The notes beneath the pieces are model-generated. The model saw nothing but the letters and a program-made list of their open reading frames with translations, searched no databases and had not been told where the DNA came from. 24,322 bases of DNA from Roseivirga sp. UBA6061. Lineage in GTDB: Bacteria; Bacteroidota; Bacteroidia; Cytophagales; Cyclobacteriaceae. Shown one piece after another: positions 19,494 to 24,322 of this stretch. The stretch is from NCBI GenBank assembly GCA_002427745.1, contig DIYF01000032.1:1-24322 (forward strand). The letters run 5' to 3'. Position 1 is the first letter of the stretch, and each line of letters opens with the position of its first letter. The position numbers and the translations under genes are program-made.

Positions 19494-20024
19494 TCAGAAC
19501 TTGAGCTTATTGAGCAGATCCCACAGTACCACACCGATACTGACAGAAACATTGATCGAGTGCTTGGTACCAAATTGGGGTATTTCAAGACAGTTATCTA
19601 CAGCCGATACAACCTCATCACTGACTCCAAACACCTCATTACCAAAAACCAGAGCATACTTTTTGTCCACAGCGGGTTCAAAAGTTTCAAGCGAAATACT
19701 CTCATCTGCTTGTTCAACGGCCAGTACTTCATAGCCTTCTTTCTGTAGCTGCTGGCATAAAACTACTGTATCAGGTTCATGCGACCAGTCTACTGATTCT
19801 GTAGCACCCAGGGCGGTTTTGTGAATTTCACGGTGAGGTGGTTGAGCGGTAATACCACAGAGATAGATTTTTTCTATGGCAAAAGCATCAGCTGTGCGAA
19901 AAGCGGCCCCTACATTGTGCATGCTGCGAAGGTTGTCGAGTACCAGAACCAAGGGGGTTTTCTGGGTTTTTTTAAACGCTTCAACCGATAACCTGTCAAG
20001 CTCTTCATTTTTTGTTTTGCGCAT
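19494..20024 (-). CDS. SpoU/TrmH-family RNA methyltransferase
   Basis: The 176-residue protein is a minimal SPOUT-fold methyltransferase without an N-terminal RNA-binding extension. The three SpoU motifs are present: motif 1 LDNLRSMHNVGAAFRTAD (with Asn and Arg for catalysis), motif 2 ALVFGNEVFGVSD, and motif 3 IPQFGTKHSINVSVSIGVVLW, which forms part of the knotted SAM pocket. It is expected to methylate a ribose 2'-OH in tRNA or rRNA using SAM. The exact target cannot be told from the motifs. An alternative use of the annotated start is unlikely, because MRKTKNEEL is the usual beginning for Bacteroidota members. Confidence 0.93.
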   Translation of the reverse strand: MRKTKNEELDRLSVEAFKKTQKTPLVLVLDNLRSMHNVGAAFRTADAFAIEKIYLCGITAQPPHREIHKTALGATESVDWSHEPDTVVLCQQLQKEGYEVLAVEQADESISLETFEPAVDKKYALVFGNEVFGVSDEVVSAVDNCLEIPQFGTKHSINVSVSIGVVLWDLLNKLKF

Positions 20025-20027
20025 TCA

Positions 20028-20035
20028 CAAATCTA
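20028..20035 (-). promoter_or_regulatory. TAnnTTTG -7 box close to the methyltransferase start
   Basis: On the minus strand TAGATTTG matches the Bacteroidota -7 consensus and ends only three bases before the ATG at 20024. If real, the transcript would be leaderless or nearly so. No clear -33 element is visible, so confidence is low. Confidence 0.3.
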
Positions 20036-20207
20036 AAACAATGATAAAAGGGTTGAGCCATGAGAGGTCGGTTTTTATCTCTATCCATCCGCACAGATGA
20101 GAGACCTGCAGGCTTAGTTCCAGCACAAAAAAGAGTGCCCGCCAGGGACCTGTGCTGACGTTTTCAGCAAAGGTGGCAGACACTCCAACTCAACACCAAT
20201 CAACAAC

Positions 20208-21128
20208 TCATGTCTTCTTGGAGATCACCAGGTATTTAGACACTTTCCAGAACTCATCCGGATTGGTAATCTCCAGTATTTTCATGTCCTCAGTTTCTCC
20301 GGGAACTACCTGGTAGCTACTGGCTGGGTGCTCGCTAAGCAGGCTCAGGTCAGTTGCCTTTACGGGCAGCATGTTCACTTCACGAATGTCTACCTCTAAA
20401 AACTCCCCGCGGTCGGCATCCTCTTTTACATCGATGGTTCTACCGAACCAAAGGAAACCTCCTTGTCTCTGCACGAGTCCACGATTTTTTAATTCTTTAA
20501 AGGAGCCGATCGCCAGGTAAGCCTTGTTCAAGGCATTGTTTTCGTCAGTTAGTTTTTCTATTTCCAGCTCTTTATTCAGCAGTTCCTGGTCCTGAACAGC
20601 GGCTGACTCAATCAGGGCGTCTACCTGCCGAGTAATGAGCTCAATGGATTCATCTTTGGCTATAATCTCTTCTTTAAGTCCGGCAATGACCGTCTCTCTT
20701 TCCTGGAGCTGGGCATTGAGTCTTGAAACACGATTCTTGAATACATGCGTATTGAAATTGGCCCCTTTGACCTTTTCTTCCAGTGATTTGATAGTGGCCC
20801 TGGATCGGATCACCAACTCATCGATCATCTCGATTTCCTGTTGCAGCAGCTCGAAACTGGTCGGTTTTACACCTTCCAGATTATGGCTGTAGACCAGATT
20901 TTCTTTTTCTACGATCTCTTTGATCTGGTCCTCTACTTCTGTCATCATGTAGAGCACATCATTGAAGTCCGATTCCTTACGGCTAATGGCATCGGCCAGA
21001 CTTTCATTTTGCCTGATCAGTTCGGCTTTTTCTGATTCATTTTGTTCTGAGCTGGTGATCAAACCCCAGCCCAAAGAGAAGGCTACTGCCACGAGCAGCA
21101 CCACAGCGATTTTGATTGTTTGCTTCAT
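20208..21128 (-). CDS. Coiled-coil envelope protein of unknown function
   Basis: The 306-residue protein starts with a membrane helix or uncleaved signal (MKQTIKIAVVLLVAVAFSLGWGLI, 1-24). About 170 residues of charged heptad-rich coiled coil follow (about 28-200, for example LNKELEIEKLTDENNALNK). A compact C-terminal domain (about 205-306) contains KELKNRGLVQRQGGFLWFG and ITNPDEFWKVSKYLVI. I recall the same C-terminal pattern from conserved Bacteroidota proteins of no known function. It would sit in the periplasm, anchored in the inner membrane, with the coiled coil as a spacer or oligomerisation rod. The gene is flanked by spacers of 183 and 313 bases and looks monocistronic. Confidence 0.8.
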   Translation of the reverse strand: MKQTIKIAVVLLVAVAFSLGWGLITSSEQNESEKAELIRQNESLADAISRKESDFNDVLYMMTEVEDQIKEIVEKENLVYSHNLEGVKPTSFELLQQEIEMIDELVIRSRATIKSLEEKVKGANFNTHVFKNRVSRLNAQLQERETVIAGLKEEIIAKDESIELITRQVDALIESAAVQDQELLNKELEIEKLTDENNALNKAYLAIGSFKELKNRGLVQRQGGFLWFGRTIDVKEDADRGEFLEVDIREVNMLPVKATDLSLLSEHPASSYQVVPGETEDMKILEITNPDEFWKVSKYLVISKKT

Positions 21129-21441
21129 CTTCTTAGGGTTTTATATGTTGAAAAATGGATAATACGGTACGATGAACAGACATGCGTATCATGCTTGTTT
21201 CGTGGTGTTTTCCCTGAAAAGGTGTGATTTGTGGAGGGTGAAAAGGCGGTGGTGAAGCCGTTTCAGTTTTATAACGAACTTTTTAGTTAATATTGTTTGT
21301 GGGATGAAAAAAGAGGGAGTTTGTCATGGCTGAGTCTGTGGAGCACGAATTTGTGAAAACCAGAGCCGATTGGCTGGGACACAAACAAAAAAAGGACGCC
21401 TCTGCAGACACCCTTTTGTTCATAACTTTAAGCGAAGACTA
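21129..21441. other. 313-base intergenic region
   Basis: The region lies between two minus-strand genes. Near its right end it contains the terminator of the upstream secreted-protein gene (21387-21417). The rest must hold the promoter of the coiled-coil gene, but no TAnnTTTG box in the right orientation and no conserved small open frame were seen. Confidence 0.5.
21387..21417 (-). terminator. Intrinsic terminator after the small cysteine-rich secreted protein gene
   Basis: Read on the minus strand, AAAAGGGTGTCT (21417-21406) pairs with AGGCGTCCTTTT (21401-21390), allowing G-U pairs, around a four-base GCAG loop. The 12-bp stem runs into a seven-base T tract. It lies 25 bases past the gene's stop codon. 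Confidence 0.8.
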
Positions 21442-21882
21442 TTACCACTGCTGTCCACTACAGCCACCGATGCCCCCGTTGCTGTAGGATACTGAGATCT
21501 CGTCCAGAAATGTGTAGACTCCGTTGATCTCTGCAAATCCGGAGACGAAGAACTCAATGTCTACACCAGAATTGTTGGTTTTAAAATAGAAAGTAGTCAC
21601 CGGGCCTGCATCCTGGCACTGGTAGAAGTTCAGTCCTGTAGTACGATTCACCACTCCGTACATCCCATTGACACAGTAATAAGCAAAACACGAACTGTTT
21701 CGTCTGATGACCAGCTTGTACTCCGTATCAGGCTCTACGCAGTCTCTCTGAATGCCGTCCAGGGTCTGGAGCTCAATGGTGACATCGTTGAGGGTAGAAC
21801 TACAACTGGGAGCAAGTGAGGCTGATTCATGGTTCATCCCCAACCCGAAGGTGATTAATAATATGCTAAAAAAGACTTTCAT
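21442..21882 (-). CDS. Small secreted cysteine-rich protein, unknown function
   Basis: The protein has 146 residues from the ATG at 21882; the open frame continues upstream to a GTG at 21912, but the ATG puts the signal peptide MKVFFSILLITFGLG at the N-terminus. The mature part (from about residue 22) is strand-rich and has six cysteines (27, 48, 65, 70, 89, 141), suggesting up to three disulphides in the periplasm or outside the cell. The C-terminus is glycine-rich (GGIGGCSGQQW). There is no clear secretion-system C-terminal signal. I do not recognise the family. It is divergent from the LVIVD lipoprotein gene across a 216-base spacer and ends at its own terminator. Confidence 0.7.
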   Translation of the reverse strand: MKVFFSILLITFGLGMNHESASLAPSCSSTLNDVTIELQTLDGIQRDCVEPDTEYKLVIRRNSSCFAYYCVNGMYGVVNRTTGLNFYQCQDAGPVTTFYFKTNNSGVDIEFFVSGFAEINGVYTFLDEISVSYSNGGIGGCSGQQW

Positions 21883-22098
21883 GATTTTGTTAATGTTTAA
21901 TGAATTTGACACGATACAATTTTGAGACGACTCACTCAGAAACAGCCATGGAGACCAGATTCAGTGAGTTTAGCCGCTTTCAATGGATTAGTATCAGCTC
22001 CCGTCAGGAGGTCATCAGGCAGGTAAAAAAGTGTTTATACCAACCTATTTCAAAAAGACTGTGTCTGGTTAGGCGTAGACCTACCAATCTGACTGATT

Positions 22099-23391
22099 AT
22101 GAAGACTTATAAAAAGCTGACAATTTCTCTGGGCGCTCTGTTCCTGTTACTGGTGAACTTTGGTTGTTCAGATACCTGTGAGACCACCTACAAGGTCACT
22201 TATTACAATCCTGTATATACAGCCAAGGCAGACATTAGAAGCGGTGTCGCCATTGAGCCCGGCAGGCTGATCGATACCCGGGGCAAAATCTTCTTTAAAG
22301 GCGGATACCTCTTTGTGAATGAGCCAAAAAACGGTATTCATGTTATTGATAACAGAGACCCTTCCAATCCTGTTAATATTGCCTTCATTAAGGTACCCGG
22401 CTCTTTTGATATTGCTGTCAAAGACAATTACCTGTTTACGGACAGCTATATGGATCTTGTGACTTTCGATATCTCAGACCTGAATGCCATCAGCGAGGTA
22501 AACCGCATAGAAGACTATTTTGAGGCGCATGGAAATCTCTATTATGCTTCCAGCCAGGAGACCAGTCAGGTAATGACAGATTTGGACCCCTATGAAGAGG
22601 TGACTGAAACAGCCGAATGCAGTGCCTGGGGACAGGGTTGGCGATGGCTTGGTAATGGCAGGCTGGCAAGCTTTGCCCTGGCAGAAAGTGGTGATGCCAC
22701 AAGCGCGCCTGCCGGTGCTGCTCCGGGTATAGCCGGCTCTCTGGCACGTTTTGCCCTGGCAGATGATAATCTGTATATGCTCGATGCGGGTTTGCTCAAG
22801 AACCTGAATATCACCTCACCACTGGCTCCCGTAAGTGCTATGGAAGCCCATGCTGCCTGGGATAGTGAAACTCTTTTTCCGCGTGGTGATGAACTCTTTA
22901 TAGGTGCTGCGAGTGGCATGCATATTTTTGACATCAGCAACAGAGATAATCCGGAGTACCTTTCTTCCTATTCCCATGTGAATAGCTGCGACCCCGTGAT
23001 CGTAGATGGTGACCTGGCATTTGTAACCCTGAGGTCAGGCACAGAATGCGATGGCTTTACTAATCAACTGGAGGTAATCGATATCTCAAACCTGCATAAC
23101 CCCAGACCGCTTCACATATTCCCTATGTTTAACCCACATGGCCTTTCCAAGGATGGAAATACCCTCTTTATCTGTGATGGTGACGATGGTTTGAAGGTGT
23201 ATGACGTCTCCGATATTTCGGCCATTGATCAGAATTTATTAGCGCACGACCGCAGTATACAGGCCTACGATATCATTGCCTTTAACAATATCGCCATGCT
23301 GATAGGTGATGACGGGCTCTACCAGTACGACTATTCAGACCTGAATAATATCAGACTTTTGAGCACGATTCAAATCAACTTCGATGACTAA
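22099..23391 (+). CDS. LVIVD-repeat beta-propeller lipoprotein
   Basis: The protein has 430 residues. A signal sequence (about 1-22) ends at Cys23 in VNFGC, a loose lipobox, so lipidation is likely but not certain. The mature part carries at least six LVIVD-type repeats, each with a pattern like hxVxDISNPxxP: GIHVIDNRDPSNP, LVTFDISDLNAI, GMHIFDISNRDNP, LEVIDISNLHNP, GLKVYDVSDISAI and GLYQYDYSDLNNI. These form blades of a surface propeller, usually thought to bind ligands or proteins. A low-complexity Ala/Gly/Ser insert (about 203-213) interrupts it. It overlaps the following beta-barrel gene by eight bases, so the two products are probably made together and may act as a pair at the outer membrane. 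Confidence 0.88.
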   Translation: MKTYKKLTISLGALFLLLVNFGCSDTCETTYKVTYYNPVYTAKADIRSGVAIEPGRLIDTRGKIFFKGGYLFVNEPKNGIHVIDNRDPSNPVNIAFIKVPGSFDIAVKDNYLFTDSYMDLVTFDISDLNAISEVNRIEDYFEAHGNLYYASSQETSQVMTDLDPYEEVTETAECSAWGQGWRWLGNGRLASFALAESGDATSAPAGAAPGIAGSLARFALADDNLYMLDAGLLKNLNITSPLAPVSAMEAHAAWDSETLFPRGDELFIGAASGMHIFDISNRDNPEYLSSYSHVNSCDPVIVDGDLAFVTLRSGTECDGFTNQLEVIDISNLHNPRPLHIFPMFNPHGLSKDGNTLFICDGDDGLKVYDVSDISAIDQNLLAHDRSIQAYDIIAFNNIAMLIGDDGLYQYDYSDLNNIRLLSTIQINFDD

Positions 23392-24139
23392 ACTGAAGCT
23401 TCTTTTAACATTAACTTTTGTGCTCTTTCTGTCAACTGAGTTATGCGCGCAAAAGAGCAGGGTCTTTCTTAAAAACGGAAGCATTCTGCGCGGCAGTATT
23501 GAATCCGTTTTGGATCATACGCTCTCAATAAGAACAGACAGTGCCTCAGTGCTTCAGGTAAATGTGAGCAGCATCAGCGGAATTGCTTTGAATAAGCGAA
23601 GATCAAACCTTGAGGCGGATGTAATATTGTTAATTGATTCGCTGAACAGGGCTGTGAAAAAGCCAAGGTTCTATCATCAGCTTCGCTTCGGTATGCTCAA
23701 TGGTGAGGATGGGAACTTTCTCAGGAATTTCTCCAGCCTTTCAACGGACTATACCTTCTTTAGAAAATCCAGAGGATCACTCCATGCGGGAGTTGGGGTA
23801 GCACTGGACTACTACACCTCTTTCATGGCCGTGCCCTTTTACTTTGAGTTGAGGAAAGACCTGGGGAAACGGCCCTCTCACCCCTTTGTTTATGGCAGAC
23901 TGGGTTACTCTCTGGCAAAAGAGAGAGAAGACTTCCGGGGTAACTTTGGGGATGTGCTCGGAGATAAAACCTGGGCTTTCGGAGCAGGTTATCAGTGGCC
24001 ACTGGGTAAAAGTAGTATCCTGTTTAGCATGGGAGTGAAGGAGCAGGAACTGAGAACAGTCTGGCAGTCAAGAGATTTCTATTCCAGTACGGATTGGTTC
24101 CTCAAACGTCTTGATTTTAAAGTCGGATTTATCTTCTGA
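23384..24139 (+). CDS. Outer-membrane beta-barrel protein with N-terminal Sm-like strand domain
   Basis: The protein has 251 residues. A signal peptide ends near LCAQ (about residue 23). A small beta domain follows (about 25-70), with VFLKNGSILRGSIESV and SIRTDSASVLQVNVSSISGI, a pattern common in Bacteroidota envelope proteins that begin with a short SH3/Sm-like fold. A helical link leads to a C-terminal barrel of about 150 residues with alternating strands (LHAGVGVALDYYTSF, PFVYGRLGYSLAK, TWAFGAGYQWPLG). It ends with FKVGFIF, a terminal aromatic residue typical of BAM-inserted barrels. It starts inside the end of the LVIVD gene (eight-base overlap). No enzymatic function is evident. Confidence 0.82.
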   Translation: MTKLKLLLTLTFVLFLSTELCAQKSRVFLKNGSILRGSIESVLDHTLSIRTDSASVLQVNVSSISGIALNKRRSNLEADVILLIDSLNRAVKKPRFYHQLRFGMLNGEDGNFLRNFSSLSTDYTFFRKSRGSLHAGVGVALDYYTSFMAVPFYFELRKDLGKRPSHPFVYGRLGYSLAKEREDFRGNFGDVLGDKTWAFGAGYQWPLGKSSILFSMGVKEQELRTVWQSRDFYSSTDWFLKRLDFKVGFIF

Positions 24140-24144
24140 CAGGT

Positions 24145-24187
24145 AAACCATCCTTCCCGGGATTTATAATCCCCGGAAGGACGGTTT
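24145..24187. terminator. Terminator hairpin after the beta-barrel gene
   Basis: AAACC, TCCTTCC and GGG pair with CCC, GGAAGGA and GGTTT across single mismatches; the ATTTATAAT between the arms can add three further pairs. The stem begins six bases after the stop codon. The T run is short on the plus strand (GGTTT), so termination efficiency is uncertain. It separates the accessory pair from mutS. Confidence 0.7.
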
Positions 24188-24214
24188 CATCTCGGCATAG
24201 CGCCATTATTTTTC

Positions 24215-24222
24215 TATTTTTG
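24215..24222 (+). promoter_or_regulatory. TAnnTTTG -7 box upstream of mutS
   Basis: TATTTTTG fits the Bacteroidota -7 consensus and lies 32 bases before the mutS ATG, a normal leader length. A -33 TTTG is not evident. Confidence 0.4.
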
Positions 24223-24254
24223 GGCTCTTCTCAAAAGAATAGATATTACCTGCT

Positions 24255-24322
24255 ATGGCGAAGGCAAAGACAGCGAAGGAAACCCCCTTAATGAAGCAAT
24301 ACAATGCGATCAAAGCGAAGCA
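24255..24322 (+). CDS. mutS: DNA mismatch repair protein MutS (N-terminal fragment, runs off window)
   Basis: Only 22 codons are present, reading MAKAKTAKETPLMKQYNAIKAK. The segment TPLMKQYNAIKAK is the well-known start of MutS domain I, which precedes the mismatch-reading Phe-X-Glu motif. MutS binds base mismatches as a dimer and recruits MutL. The reading is short but distinctive. The preceding 67 bases contain a plausible -7 box and no other gene. Confidence 0.85.
   Translation, partial: MAKAKTAKETPLMKQYNAIKAK

Noticed and set aside
19430..19588. N-terminal extension of the two-helix membrane protein
   Set aside because: The extension runs through the end of the methyltransferase gene in another frame and gives a Ser/Cys-rich peptide with no membrane logic. 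The ATG at 19429 gives a natural N-terminus.
20153..20169. Small hairpin TGCTGA/TCAGCA after the coiled-coil gene
   Set aside because: It has only six base pairs and no T tract on the minus strand, so it is too weak to call a terminator.
21900..22112. A 70-codon open frame in the spacer before the LVIVD gene
   Set aside because: It overlaps the LVIVD start out of frame and has no signal, domain or ribosome binding site. The spacer more likely holds the divergent promoters.

Overview
The window looks like a chromosome segment of a member of the Bacteroidota, most likely a marine or aquatic relative of the Cytophagales (Fulvivirga/Roseivirga-like; the rank below phylum is inference). The signs are many lipoproteins with Bacteroidota-type propellers, a PadR regulator paired with an FtsX-like permease that carries a permease-prefix domain, TAnnTTTG-type -7 boxes, few strong Shine-Dalgarno sequences, and a TrmH-family/mutS housekeeping neighbourhood. 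No tRNA, rRNA, CRISPR array, insertion sequence or phage gene was seen.

Layout. 1-3300: the tail of one TPR-CHAT protein, then a complete 1038-residue TPR-CHAT protein (secreted, anchored by a C-terminal helix), then a terminator. 3382-4713: a lipoprotein of the vanadium haloperoxidase/PAP2 family with all metal-ligand motifs, then a strong terminator. 4892-4905: a perfect LacI/PurR-type operator palindrome. 4985-13433: a tight five-gene operon made of an SGLT-like sodium symporter, glycerol kinase GlpK, FAD glycerol-3-phosphate dehydrogenase GlpD, an amylosucrase-type GH13 enzyme and an oligo-1,6-glucosidase-type GH13 enzyme. 13498-14718 (minus): a propeller-type lipoprotein. 14822-15733: a ROK sugar kinase closest in sequence to Mak fructokinase. 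A perfect 23-bp inverted repeat separates it from a minus-strand PadR/FtsX-permease operon (18790-15816) with tandem operator-like repeats upstream. 18980-20024 (minus): a small membrane protein and a SpoU/TrmH RNA methyltransferase. 20208-21882 (minus): a coiled-coil envelope protein and a small cysteine-rich secreted protein. 22099-24139: an LVIVD-propeller lipoprotein overlapping an outer-membrane beta-barrel gene. The start of mutS runs off the right edge.

How the genes may work together. The most interesting unit is the 4985-13433 operon. It joins sodium-driven sugar import and two cytoplasmic alpha-glucoside-active enzymes to the complete glycerol to DHAP route, and it has no glycerol facilitator. 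A fructokinase-like ROK gene lies just beyond, and its upstream region shares a 13-mer with the operon operator. This set would fit catabolism of a glycerol-containing alpha-glucoside such as 2-O-alpha-glucosylglycerol, with sucrose as a second substrate; both are compatible solutes of cyanobacteria. The enzyme families are clear from the sequence. The substrate assignment is inference.
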